A DNA stretch of 64,000 nt from positions 1,054,001-1,118,000 of the forward strand of contig NZ_JAJVCN010000001.1 of assembly GCF_021390435.2 (NCBI RefSeq). Direction: 5' to 3'. The notes beneath the pieces are model-generated. The model saw only the letters and a program-made list of their open reading frames with translations. It was not told the origin of the DNA and ran no database searches. Positions 46,918-55,285 of the stretch are shown piece by piece (position 1 is the first letter of the stretch; each line of letters begins with the position of its first letter). The stretch is from Kibdelosporangium philippinense (GTDB lineage: Bacteria; Actinomycetota; Actinomycetes; Mycobacteriales; Pseudonocardiaceae). Position numbers and translations under genes: made by a program.

Positions 46918-49827
46918 CTACTTCGCTCGGTGGGCGGTCTGGGGGATGGTGAGCGGGCGTTCGTCGGCAGCGTCGAGCGCGGCCAGTGTGCGCAGGTAGC
47001 GGGGGACTTCGCAGGTGGGGACGGGACTGTTGATCGCGGTACGCGACGTCCTTGCCTCGCTCAACAGGTGGGCCGCGTCGTCCCAGCGGCGCTCGTTGCA
47101 GGCGATCGCGGCCAACGCCTCGAGCACGCTGGCCATCCGCCACTGGTCCCCGAGCTTGCGGTGCAGGGTAAGACTCTGTTCGAGCAGCGTGCGGGCTTCG
47201 TCCGAGCCGGTTTCGTTGTGTACCAGGCCGAGCAGGTTGAGCGTCCAGGCGATTCCTTCAAGGCATCCGGTGTGCCCGGAAATCGCGTTGGCCTTGGTGA
47301 GCAGCTGGAGTGCCTGCGTGTTGTCGCCTCGGTAATGCGCCACCGCGCCGAGGTGCATGAGGGCGCTGGCGATGGATTCGGCGTCGCCGAGGTTCTCGAA
47401 GCGACGCAGGCTCATCCGCGCCCACGTGGCGGCCGAGTCGAAGTCGCCACGCAGCCACGCGGTGAAAGCGCACAACTGCAGGGCTCGCGCGATGCCCGGA
47501 GCGTCGTCCATGGCTTGGAAGGCCTCAAGAGCGGACCGGTGGTAGTCCATGGCCTGCTGATAGCTGGCGTGCTCCCGGCAGATCGAGCCGAGCAGCAGGC
47601 GGGTGCTGGCGACTCCGTGCATGTCTCCCAGCGACTGGTACAGGTCCAGATTCTGCTCGGCCAACTGTACGGCCTTCTCGTACTCGCATTGCAGGAACGT
47701 GAGGGTGACAGCACCGGAAAACGCCTTGGCCCGCAGGTCGTCGGGGGCTCGCGCGCCGTGATCCAGCGCGTCCGCCAGCCATTTCCGGCCATCGCCGTAG
47801 TGTCCGCGCAGCCTGCAGTACCGGAAGAGTGAGCCGGCCAGTCGCAGGGCGAGCGTGGCGTCGGGAGCGGTGATCGCCCAAGCGACGGCGGCCCGGAAGT
47901 TCTCGTGCTCGCCTGCCAGCCGGTCAAGCCATTCCACCGCGTCCGCCCCGTCGAGGCGTTCTTCTGCCTGCTCGGCCAGCGCTAAGTGGAATTCGGCATG
48001 TCGTCGCCGCGCGTCGGCCAGTTCGTCTCCCACGAGCTGAGCGGCGGCGAACTTGTGGATCGTGTCGAGCAAACGGTAATGCGGGGCAGTGGTTTCCTTG
48101 ATCACCAATGACTTCTCGACCAGCCGGCCCAAGAGATCGGCCGCGTGGTCGTCGTGCGGCCACAGTGCCGTGACGGCGGGTAGCCCGAAATCCCCCGCGA
48201 ACACGGCGAGCCGCCGGAACAGTGCGCGTTCGTCGGGATTGAGCAGGTCGTAGCTCCACTTGATGGTCGTGTGCAGTGCTCGATGCTGGGGACGTGCGAC
48301 GTGGCTGCCCGAGAACAGCGTGTGTAGACGATCGTGCAGGTGTGCGGCGATCTGGCGGACGGGAAGCGCTGCCGTGCGGGCCGCCGCCAGTTCGAGAGCG
48401 AGCGGCAGTCCGTCCAGGCGCGCGCAGATCAAGGCCAACTCGTGCGCGGTGCCCTCGTCCGTGCCGATCTGGGCGCCGGAATCCTGCGCCCGGTCGAGGA
48501 AGAGTTGGATCGCGTCGTAGCGGAGAAGGCTCTGGTAGGAATGCGCGGTGTCAGGGTCCGGGGTGGCCAAGGGCCGCAGAGCGTGCACGGTTTCACCCGG
48601 CACATGCAGTGGCTCTCGGCTCGTGGCCAGGATCTGTAGCTCAGGGCAATTGGGGAGCAGCGCACAGGCTAGCTGTGCGCAGGTGCCGACGAGGTGTTCG
48701 CCGTTGTCGAGGACCAGAAGCAGCGCTTGATCCGCAAGATGGTCGGCCAGGCTGTCGATGACACCGCGGCCGCGCTGCTCGCTCAGGCAGAGAGCGTCGG
48801 CGACCGCCTGCGGTACGAGGTGGGATTCGGTCAGCGGGGCCAGATCCACGAAACAGACGGGTTTGTCGTACTGCGCAGCTATGGCAATGGCCAGCCGCGT
48901 CTTGCCACAGCCTCCGGGGCCGGTGAGCGTCACCAGACGTCGCTGAGCCAGCGTCTGCCGCATCGTTGCGATGTCCGTGTCCCGGCCGACAAGGCGAGTG
49001 AGCGGCACCGGCAGGCGGCCTCTGAGACGGTGACCGGTCACGGTCGGTCCCGGTATGACCGACTGATCGAGCGAGGGATCGGCGGTGAGTATGGCTGTTT
49101 CGAGCCGGCGTAACTTGGGGCCGGGTTCGATTCCCAGCTCCTCGATCAAAGTGGCGCGGGCGCGTTGGAAGGCGGCCAACGCGTCGGCTTGTCTGCCCGA
49201 CCGGTACAGCGCAAGGATCAGCAGTTCCCACAGCTGTTCCCGGAATGGGTGCTGGATGACGAGGAACTCCAGTTCGCCGATGGCGGTGACGTGTTCGCCA
49301 AGGGCGAGGCGGGCGCTGATCAAATCCTCGGTGGTGGCGACTCTGGCCTCGTTGAGCCGGATTGTCTCGGCCTGCCGCCATTCGCTTGACCGGCAGCCGG
49401 TCAATGCCTCGCCACGCCATATCGTCAACGCGCTCCGCAGCCACTCCGTTGCCGCCTTGGGGTCACCGGCAGCCAATGCGTTCCGCCCCCGCACGGAGAA
49501 GGTCTCGAAGCGGGTGACGTCGACCGCGTCCTCGGGGACGCGCAGCAGATAGCCGGAATCCCGGGTGGCGATCAGATCCGTGAGACCGGCCTCGCGAAGC
49601 CGGCGGCGCAGGTGAGCCAGGTGACTGTGCAGGGTCTTCGGGGCAGCTGGTGGACCCGCGTCATCCCACAACGCGTTGATCAGCGCCGGACGAGTCACCG
49701 CCCGGTCCGGCGGTAATGCCATGCGGGCGATCAGAGTGCGCTGGCCGCTCCCGTGCAACTCAACCATTCCGTCGGGCCCCGTTATCTCTGTCGGTCCCAA
49801 CAGACAGATCTTGACGCTGTTCGGCAT
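46918..49827 (-). CDS. SARP/AfsR-type regulator with NB-ARC and TPR domains
   Basis: A 969-residue regulator: an OmpR-like winged helix (about 1-97), a BTAD domain (about 105-250, with EELGIEPGPKLRRLE), an NB-ARC ATPase with Walker A GPGGCGKT (303-310) and LLLVLDNGEHLV (Gly in place of the usual Cys), and C-terminal TPR repeats. This is the AfsR layout, used to activate antibiotic or development genes. ATG 49827 is chosen since it begins directly at the winged helix. The upstream sequence is G-rich with no classical ribosome site. It is the nearest regulator to the diaminopropionate operon at 50.8-60.4 kb and the best candidate for controlling it. Confidence 0.87.
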   Translation of the reverse strand: MPNSVKICLLGPTEITGPDGMVELHGSGQRTLIARMALPPDRAVTRPALINALWDDAGPPAAPKTLHSHLAHLRRRLREAGLTDLIATRDSGYLLRVPEDAVDVTRFETFSVRGRNALAAGDPKAATEWLRSALTIWRGEALTGCRSSEWRQAETIRLNEARVATTEDLISARLALGEHVTAIGELEFLVIQHPFREQLWELLILALYRSGRQADALAAFQRARATLIEELGIEPGPKLRRLETAILTADPSLDQSVIPGPTVTGHRLRGRLPVPLTRLVGRDTDIATMRQTLAQRRLVTLTGPGGCGKTRLAIAIAAQYDKPVCFVDLAPLTESHLVPQAVADALCLSEQRGRGVIDSLADHLADQALLLVLDNGEHLVGTCAQLACALLPNCPELQILATSREPLHVPGETVHALRPLATPDPDTAHSYQSLLRYDAIQLFLDRAQDSGAQIGTDEGTAHELALICARLDGLPLALELAAARTAALPVRQIAAHLHDRLHTLFSGSHVARPQHRALHTTIKWSYDLLNPDERALFRRLAVFAGDFGLPAVTALWPHDDHAADLLGRLVEKSLVIKETTAPHYRLLDTIHKFAAAQLVGDELADARRRHAEFHLALAEQAEERLDGADAVEWLDRLAGEHENFRAAVAWAITAPDATLALRLAGSLFRYCRLRGHYGDGRKWLADALDHGARAPDDLRAKAFSGAVTLTFLQCEYEKAVQLAEQNLDLYQSLGDMHGVASTRLLLGSICREHASYQQAMDYHRSALEAFQAMDDAPGIARALQLCAFTAWLRGDFDSAATWARMSLRRFENLGDAESIASALMHLGAVAHYRGDNTQALQLLTKANAISGHTGCLEGIAWTLNLLGLVHNETGSDEARTLLEQSLTLHRKLGDQWRMASVLEALAAIACNERRWDDAAHLLSEARTSRTAINSPVPTCEVPRYLRTLAALDAADERPLTIPQTAHRAK

Positions 49828-49845
49828 CCCCACCCCACCCCACCT
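49828..49845 (-). promoter_or_regulatory. G-tract leader replacing a normal ribosome site
   Basis: Read 5' to 3' on the coding (minus) strand the bases just before the SARP start are AGGTGGGGTGGGGTGGGG, then ATG. Three runs of four G and one GG abut the start codon. Such an mRNA could fold into a G-quadruplex covering the ribosome site and so limit translation. Seen directly; the fold is inference. Confidence 0.5.
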
Positions 49846-49983
49846 GCGTCCCCATACCGCAGGTCCGACATGAATTTGAGAATCACCGATGTTATCCGCT
49901 CGCCCGAGTGAGAAAAGGGCTGAGCATGGCCAAGTAGCGCCATTGTCGCACATCCGGCAAAGCTGGTGATCGCAACCACTCGT

Positions 49984-50019
49984 GGCTTGTCTCGTAAGGG
50001 TTGCCAGGTTTATTCGGCG
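49984..50019 (+). repeat. Short dispersed repeat, family 3, copy 2
   Basis: Contains GGCTTGTCTCGTAAGG and GTTTATTCGGC, matching the minus strand of 12833-12866 apart from one inserted G and two substitutions. It lies upstream of the SARP gene, 157 bases from its start. Confidence 0.6.
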
Positions 50020-50069
50020 GATCTGGATTCCGCTTGCCAAGATCGATCTGAGCTGGGGCCAGGTGGCCA

Positions 50070-50300
50070 GCGATGCCACTGACTTAAGAGAGTTCTCGCA
50101 TTTCAGACGTGGCCTGCGGGTGTGTGGCGCGAGGTTGATCTTGAGAGGTGTGGAACGCGAGTGGCCTCGGCCCGCAAGCACGGCGTACCCGCGCCACAGG
50201 TGGACGGGACTGTCCACAGTGGCCTTCATTCAGGCCCGCCACGGTCCGTGAGGGGAACCTTTGGCGCGTTGGACGCCGCGAAGGTGACCTTCACGGCACC
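50070..50300 (-). repeat. Dispersed intergenic repeat, family 1, copy D (inverted module)
   Basis: The second module of family 1 in reverse orientation: ATGCCACTGACTTAAGAG, then a CTCGCATTTCAGA block, GCGCGAGGTTGATCT, and GTCCACAGTGGCCTTCATT near 50213. It is followed by a hairpin with arms GCCGCGAAGG and CCTTCACGGC (50275-50297). The inverse order relative to copies A and C shows that modules move or recombine separately. Confidence 0.75.
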
Positions 50301-50740
50301 AACCCTGGTAACAGGAGTAACGCGCGGGGTACGTGAGATTGACGTGACGATCAATCGTCCATTGTGGACTACCGACGTCAATGTCAGGAGCTCAGGGGTG
50401 CACGCATGTGCCACAAGGGCCTGTGAGACACCCGGGATTCCACTGTGGACACAAGGATGCTCCGTCAGTCACACCTGCCCATGCACCACACCTGTAACGG
50501 GATCCCATGCCGTCAAGGTCTTCTTACCTTGATGGCGTTGAACGCGCCAAATCTTCCCCTCGCGCCGACCCTGCGACCCGCGCCGAGTTCGACCACGCCC
50601 CGCACTACGGACCCGGCAGTCTCCGTGCGGCCAGGCACACCCGCAGGTCCTCGACCCGAACACCGATCCAGCCACGGCCGACCGGCAAACCTGAAAATCC
50701 AGGCATTGGCGTCGAATGCCGTGAAGGTAAGGAGACCCTC
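50301..50740 (+). repeat. Dispersed intergenic repeat, family 1, copy D (direct module)
   Basis: Contains GTCCATTGTGGAC (about 50352-50364), GCATGTGCCACAAGG near 50402, TTCCACTGTGGACACAAGG near 50439, and a hairpin with arms GCCGTCAAGGT and ACCTTGATGGC (50509-50536). The end (50640-50710) matches 17640-17720. The hairpin stem differs from other copies by a paired change (GTGAAGG/CCTTCAC in others, GTCAAGG/CCTTGAT here). No gene lies between 49828 and 50780. Confidence 0.72.
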
Positions 50741-50780
50741 CCGGCTTCAACCAGGTAACAGTAGTCACTGAAGTCTGGTG

Positions 50781-51938
50781 TCACTCGGCTAGTTCGCGCT
50801 CGACCTCGTCCAGACTTTCGACGACCGACACCCGGTCGGGGGCGTACGTGGCTTCGCCCGCTTTCACCTCCCGGCCCGTGATCAGGAGAACCACGGTTTC
50901 CAACCGACTCGCCAGGCCGCGGTCGACCGCACTTTCCAGCCCGGCGAGGGCTGCCGCCCCGGCGGGCTCGGCGCCAACGCCAGCACGCCCGGCCAATGTG
51001 GCGACCGCGCTCAGCAGCGCGTCATCGGTGACCGACACCATTGCTCCGCCGCTCCTGCGAACAACCTCCAGTACGGCGTCACCGATGGCCGGGCGGATCA
51101 CTGCGATGCCATCGGCGACCGTGGCACGGGGATCCAGCTCTGTCGGCCGGGCGGGCTCACCGTGCCATGCTCGCACCAACGGCTGGCAGCGTTCGGCCTG
51201 CACGCCGATCAGGCGTGGCCGCCGCGTGGCGAGGCCACAGCTGATGAGTTCGGTGAAGCCCTTTTCGAGCGCTACCAATGTGGGACCGTCTCCGACCGGG
51301 ACGATCACCACGTCCGGGAGTCGGCGGTCGAGTTGTTCCCACACCTCGAATGCCACTGTTTTCTTCGCTTCGATGGTGAACGGATTGGCGCCGGTGTTGC
51401 GGTCGAGCCAGCCGAACGTGCGAGCGGCTGTCCGGGAAAGGTCGACAGCGGCCGCGTAGCCCTCGCGCACCTGGAAGACCCACGCACCTGCCTGCGTCAT
51501 GAGCGCGAGCTTCTCCGGCAAGCAGTCGGTGGACACGAAGATGACGGCCCGCATCCCGGCTGCCGCGGCACCGAACGCGGTGGCCACAGCCGCATTGCCG
51601 GTGGACGCGGTCGTGATCGTTCCCACTCCGCGCCGCAGCCCGTCTTCGATCACCAGTGCGGTGGCACGGTCCTTATTGGACGCGCTCGGGTTACGCGTCT
51701 CGTCTTTGATCCACAGGTACGGCGTGCCCAACGTCTGTCTCAAAGCAGGCGCGTGCAGCAGCGGTGTGCCGCCGATCGGCACCGGATATCGCATCGGGCC
51801 GTCGGGAATCGGCAGCAACTCCCGGTATCGCCACATGGTGAACAGGTCTGGCCGGTCCCGCGCCATCCGCGCGGGACCGTAGTCGTACCGCAGCCATTCA
51901 CACCCCGCCAGATCGACCGACCCGGTCACGCTGCCCAT
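50781..51938 (-). CDS. Threonine-synthase-like PLP enzyme
   Basis: A 385-residue fold-type II PLP enzyme. The PLP lysine is Lys89 (NPSASNKDRATAL); the phosphate-binding loop is TASTGNAAVATAFGA. GGTPLLHAPALRQ and VPVGDGPTLVAL fit the threonine synthase group, which converts O-phosphohomoserine to threonine. As the last gene of a biosynthetic operon it more likely makes a special amino acid, or supplies a precursor, than primary threonine. ATG 51938 has GGAGGG upstream and lies 21 bp after the SbnA-like stop. Substrate uncertain. Confidence 0.85.
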   Translation of the reverse strand: MGSVTGSVDLAGCEWLRYDYGPARMARDRPDLFTMWRYRELLPIPDGPMRYPVPIGGTPLLHAPALRQTLGTPYLWIKDETRNPSASNKDRATALVIEDGLRRGVGTITTASTGNAAVATAFGAAAAGMRAVIFVSTDCLPEKLALMTQAGAWVFQVREGYAAAVDLSRTAARTFGWLDRNTGANPFTIEAKKTVAFEVWEQLDRRLPDVVIVPVGDGPTLVALEKGFTELISCGLATRRPRLIGVQAERCQPLVRAWHGEPARPTELDPRATVADGIAVIRPAIGDAVLEVVRRSGGAMVSVTDDALLSAVATLAGRAGVGAEPAGAAALAGLESAVDRGLASRLETVVLLITGREVKAGEATYAPDRVSVVESLDEVERELAE

Positions 51939-51959
51939 GGTGTGACCACCCTCCGCATC

Positions 51960-52988
51960 TCAGACTGACCCGGAACCGGCGGTCAGCTCGCCGGCGCCGA
52001 TCACGTCCTCGCCGTAGACGCCCTGCAGCCAGTTGGTTTGGTAAACGGTGTCGAGGTAGCGCTCGCCGAGGTCCGGGGCGATGGCGACCGCGGTGAGTTC
52101 ATGCGCGTCATGCCGGTCCAGCCAGCCCATCGCGCCACTGACCACGGAGCCGGTCGACCCACCGAACAGGAATCCGCTTCTGGCCAGACGATGGCAGGCG
52201 CGGATCGTATCGGTTTCCTCGACGCGCACGATATCGTCCACATAGGACTCGTCGAGCAGTGGTGGGCGGACGCTGGTGCCCAGGCCGGGAATCATCCGGG
52301 GGCCCGGTGCGCCACCGAAGGTCACCGAGCCGACGCTGTCGACCGCGACGATCCGTACCGGCCGGTGCCGTTCCCGGAAGTAGCGTGCGCAGCCCATCAG
52401 GGTTCCTGTGGTGCCCGCTCCGACGAACAGGACGTCCAGTAGCGGGAACGCGGCCGCGATCGCGGGTGCGGTCCGGTGGTAGTGCGCCTTCCAGTTGCCG
52501 GGGTTGGCGTATTGGTTGAGCCATACGTATCGGTTGTCGGAGGCGCAGAGCGCGCGGACGTGTGCGATGCGTGCGCCGAGGAAGCCGCCGTTGGCGTCCG
52601 GTTCGGTGATGATGTGGACCTGGCTGCCCAGCGCTTCCATCAGTCGTCTGGTGGAGAGGTTGCAGCGGGAGTCGGTCACGCACAGGAACTGGTAGCCCTT
52701 GCTGGCCGCGATCATGCTCAGTGCCACGCCGAGGTTTCCGGAGGAGGATTCGACCAGGAACGATCCGGGGGCCAGGATTCCGTCCCGTTCGGCGGCCGCG
52801 ACCATCTCCGCCGCGGCCTTCAGCTTGATCGAGCCGGCGAAGTTGAAGCCTTCACACTTCAGGAAGAGCGAGTGCTCGAAGATCGACCGGAGGTCGACGT
52901 AGAGCTCATCGGAGTTGAAGTCCTGTGGAACCGAGATGACTGGCACCCTTGCCTCTTTCGCTTGTGCGGCAGCGACTCTGCTGCTCAT
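51960..52988 (-). CDS. sbnA: SbnA-like 2,3-diaminopropionate biosynthesis PLP enzyme
   Basis: A 342-residue cysteine-synthase-like enzyme. The PLP lysine is Lys55 (NFAGSIKLKAA), the substrate loop is VESSSGNLGVALS, and GAGTTGTLMGCARYF binds PLP phosphate. SbnA joins O-phospho-L-serine with L-glutamate to form N-(1-amino-1-carboxyl-2-ethyl)-glutamate. The neighbouring SbnB-like dehydrogenase then releases L-2,3-diaminopropionate. ATG 52988 overlaps the SbnB stop (ATGA). The longer frame to 53780 lies inside the sbnB gene and is rejected. The adjacent pair makes this assignment firm; the exact amino acid product is known from the family, not from this sequence. Confidence 0.9.
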   Translation of the reverse strand: MSSRVAAAQAKEARVPVISVPQDFNSDELYVDLRSIFEHSLFLKCEGFNFAGSIKLKAAAEMVAAAERDGILAPGSFLVESSSGNLGVALSMIAASKGYQFLCVTDSRCNLSTRRLMEALGSQVHIITEPDANGGFLGARIAHVRALCASDNRYVWLNQYANPGNWKAHYHRTAPAIAAAFPLLDVLFVGAGTTGTLMGCARYFRERHRPVRIVAVDSVGSVTFGGAPGPRMIPGLGTSVRPPLLDESYVDDIVRVEETDTIRACHRLARSGFLFGGSTGSVVSGAMGWLDRHDAHELTAVAIAPDLGERYLDTVYQTNWLQGVYGEDVIGAGELTAGSGSV

Positions 52989-54070
52989 CCGTACCGGCTT
53001 AGCTCGTGGAAGAAGTTGTCGATGACGTACGCCTCGCCGGTGTGGATCACTTCGTCGTAGACGTACTTGCCCACGGCGAGGTCGAGTACTCCGAGGCCGA
53101 ACGGGGAGAACACCAGTGGCTGGTTGGCCGGCACGCTCACTCGCCCGGCCATGACGTCGTCGAGCGTGCCGTGCAGGAAGTCGCGGTTGCCGGTGAGTTG
53201 TTCGGCCAGATGCGGCGAGGTGTCGGCCTTGAGGCAGTGCTCGATGTCGTCGACGATGTTGGTCGAGGCGAGCAGGATCTGGGGTGCGAGGTCGCGCAGC
53301 GAGATGTGGAGTACCAAGGGATTGTGTTCGAACCAGGACATCTCGCTGACATGCGGCTGACCGGCGACGGTCGCGAAGATGACCAGGTCGCTGGAGCGGA
53401 TCACCCGCTCGGCGCTGTCGTGCACGGTGATCCGGCCGGCGGTGCCCGACGTCTCCAGGTAGCCGCGGAAGCCAGCGGTGCTGTCGGCGGACAGGTCGTG
53501 CACGCCGATCTCGTCGAACGACCAGCCGGTGCCTGCCAGGAACGTGTGGATGTAGCGAGCGATCAGGCCCGTGCCGATGAAACCGGCGCGCTTCGGGCGC
53601 GACCGGCCGCGGGAGAGCCAGTCGGTTGCCGAGGCCGCGAGCGCGGCAGTCCTGGTGGCGCTGATGATGGAGCTTTCCAGGCAGGCGAACGGGTAGCCGG
53701 TGTCGTGGTCGTTGAGGATCAGGACGGCCGAGGCTCGCGGGATGCCCGCGGTCACGTTCCGAGGGAAGCTGGAGATCCACTTCAGACCGGCGAGGTGGAC
53801 CTGGCCGCCGAGCGCGGCGGGCAGCGCGATGATCCGGGCGGACGGGCGGTCCGGGAAACGCAGGAAACAGGACGGGGGGTTCACCGAATGACCGGCGCTG
53901 TGCAGCCGGTAGGTGGCCTCGACCAACCCCACAATCAGGTTCTCGCGCCCCTGTAGCGCACGTTGTACCTGGGCACCGGAGATCACCGTGAACGGCGGCA
54001 CGGTTGCCGACGGTGGGGGGATCGGTTCGGACGTCGCGGACTGCGTCGCGGCGGAATTGTTCGTGTTCAT
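52985..54070 (-). CDS. sbnB: SbnB-like dehydrogenase (ornithine cyclodeaminase/mu-crystallin family)
   Basis: A 361-residue NAD-binding protein: an N-terminal dimerisation part, then GLKWISSFPRNVTAGIPRASAVLILND, and a Rossmann domain with GFIGTGLIARYIHTF. In the SbnB reaction it oxidises the glutamate conjugate from SbnA to give L-2,3-diaminopropionate and 2-oxoglutarate. The first ~25 residues are Ser/Pro-rich and unusual. ATG 54070 overlaps the dioxygenase stop (ATGA), and its own stop overlaps the SbnA-like start. The 2-oxoglutarate released is a cosubstrate of the dioxygenase encoded just upstream, a neat link between the two. Confidence 0.9.
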   Translation of the reverse strand: MNTNNSAATQSATSEPIPPPSATVPPFTVISGAQVQRALQGRENLIVGLVEATYRLHSAGHSVNPPSCFLRFPDRPSARIIALPAALGGQVHLAGLKWISSFPRNVTAGIPRASAVLILNDHDTGYPFACLESSIISATRTAALAASATDWLSRGRSRPKRAGFIGTGLIARYIHTFLAGTGWSFDEIGVHDLSADSTAGFRGYLETSGTAGRITVHDSAERVIRSSDLVIFATVAGQPHVSEMSWFEHNPLVLHISLRDLAPQILLASTNIVDDIEHCLKADTSPHLAEQLTGNRDFLHGTLDDVMAGRVSVPANQPLVFSPFGLGVLDLAVGKYVYDEVIHTGEAYVIDNFFHELSRYG

Positions 54071-55071
54071 CCAGTGATCACCTCGACAGTCGGCGAGCAG
54101 TCGGTCAGGCGCACGGGGTCGGTCATGGCGACGAGCACTTCGCGTGGTCCTTCGTAGGGTTCTCTGCTGTGTGCGGTGCGGATGTTGTCGACGAGCAACA
54201 GGTCACCGGCGTGCCATGGTTCGCGGGCGGTGTTGGTCTCGTAGATGGTGTTGAGCAGGTGCACGATGTCCTGGCTGATCGGGTCGCCGTTGCCGAAGTG
54301 GGTGTTGAACGGCAGTGCGTCCGGGCCGTAGACCTCGACCAGGTATTCGCGTACCTCGGGGTCGAGTGTCCACTGGTTGAGGAATGCGATCTGGTTGAAC
54401 CAGCAGCGTTGGCGGGTGACTGGGTGGCGGACCACGGCGCTGCGGCGTTGTCTGGTGCGTAGTTCGCCGCCGGGCTGCCAGTCGTACTCGATCGCGTTGG
54501 CCCGGCAGTAGTTCTCGATGGCGGCGCGGTCGGCGGTGCCGAACGCCTCGGTGAGCGACGCGCCGATCTCGTCGTTGTAGGTGCGGGTGAGTAGCCAGCC
54601 GTCCCGCTCGAACCGCTCGACCAGTTCGCCGGGCAGCGCGTCGAGTACTGCCTGTGAGTCGGCTACCCCGGTCGCGCCGCCTTGTGTGGGGGCGCGGAGG
54701 CACGCGAACAGCATGAGGCCGGGGAACTCAAGCCGGTAGCTGTGTTCGTGGTGCATGCACATGGGCTGGTTCGCAGGCCACGCCGACGACGAGTACACAC
54801 CAGCGGAATAGGTCCGCCGGGATGCGAAGGCCTCCGTCTCAGCCATCAACCCGCTGCCCAGCCGCCGGAAAACAGCAGCGATTTCGGCCGTGTCCCGCAG
54901 ATCGAGGCCGCGGACCAGTACCGAAGCGTGCTCGGCGACGACAGCTCGTAGCGCGTCGGAGTGCGCGGCCGCCCAACCTGGCGCGTCGCCAGCGGCATCA
55001 GCCCGGAGTATCGGAGGTTTGCCGGGACACAGTCGCACACCGGGCAGCAACGCCCGGGATGAGGACGACAT
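54067..55071 (-). CDS. TauD/SyrP-like Fe(II)/2-oxoglutarate dioxygenase
   Basis: A 334-residue non-haem iron enzyme. The metal triad is His107, Glu109 (MHHEHSY, an HxE variant as in SyrP/VioC-type hydroxylases) and a distal His in NIRTAHSREPYEG, with Arg for 2-oxoglutarate. Such enzymes hydroxylate an amino acid, free or carrier-bound, often at the beta carbon. In this operon the likely substrate is diaminopropionate or its carrier-bound form. AAAGGA precedes ATG 55071. A small mobile-like element separates it from the adenylation gene, so its expression may be partly uncoupled. Confidence 0.88.
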   Translation of the reverse strand: MSSSSRALLPGVRLCPGKPPILRADAAGDAPGWAAAHSDALRAVVAEHASVLVRGLDLRDTAEIAAVFRRLGSGLMAETEAFASRRTYSAGVYSSSAWPANQPMCMHHEHSYRLEFPGLMLFACLRAPTQGGATGVADSQAVLDALPGELVERFERDGWLLTRTYNDEIGASLTEAFGTADRAAIENYCRANAIEYDWQPGGELRTRQRRSAVVRHPVTRQRCWFNQIAFLNQWTLDPEVREYLVEVYGPDALPFNTHFGNGDPISQDIVHLLNTIYETNTAREPWHAGDLLLVDNIRTAHSREPYEGPREVLVAMTDPVRLTDCSPTVEVITG

Positions 55072-55090
55072 CGGGATGTCCTTTCAGTTG

Positions 55091-55285
55091 CTAGGGCGTG
55101 TTTCGAATGTCCCGGTCGATGAGAGCCGACCCCGGCCGGAGGCCGGCATTGGGATGCAGTGGGGTGGTTCATGGCGACGCCGCGGTGACGCCGCGAATAC
55201 TGGTTGTCTTTGGGCGTTGCCGCGGTGACGCCAGGGGCCACATCCGGCCTGGCTATCGCGATCGGGCATTTGAAACACGACCTAG
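55091..55285. mobile_element. MITE-like element with terminal inverted repeats
   Basis: A 195-bp non-coding element. The left end reads CTAGGGCGTGTTTCGAATG (55091-55109); the right end, read inward on the other strand, is CTAGGTCGTGTTTCAAATG (to 55285), giving inverted ends of about 25 bp with few mismatches. CTAG at both tips may be the target duplication. The inside holds a copy of repeat family 2 (55173-55240). No transposase is encoded, so it would need one in trans. It sits within the diaminopropionate operon, and its right tip provides the TAG stop of the adenylation gene. Confidence 0.78.
55173..55240 (+). repeat. Dispersed repeat, family 2, copy 2
   Basis: Reverse complement of the sequence at 44700-44766, sharing CCGCGAATACTGGTTGTCTT and GC-rich arms with GCGGTGACGCC. 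This copy lies within the inverted-repeat element; the other copy has no such ends. Confidence 0.68.

Noticed and set aside
51960..53780. A single 606-residue reading frame covering sbnA and part of sbnB
   Set aside because: The N-terminal 260 residues are the wrong frame of sbnB; the ATGA overlap at 52985-52988 marks the real start.
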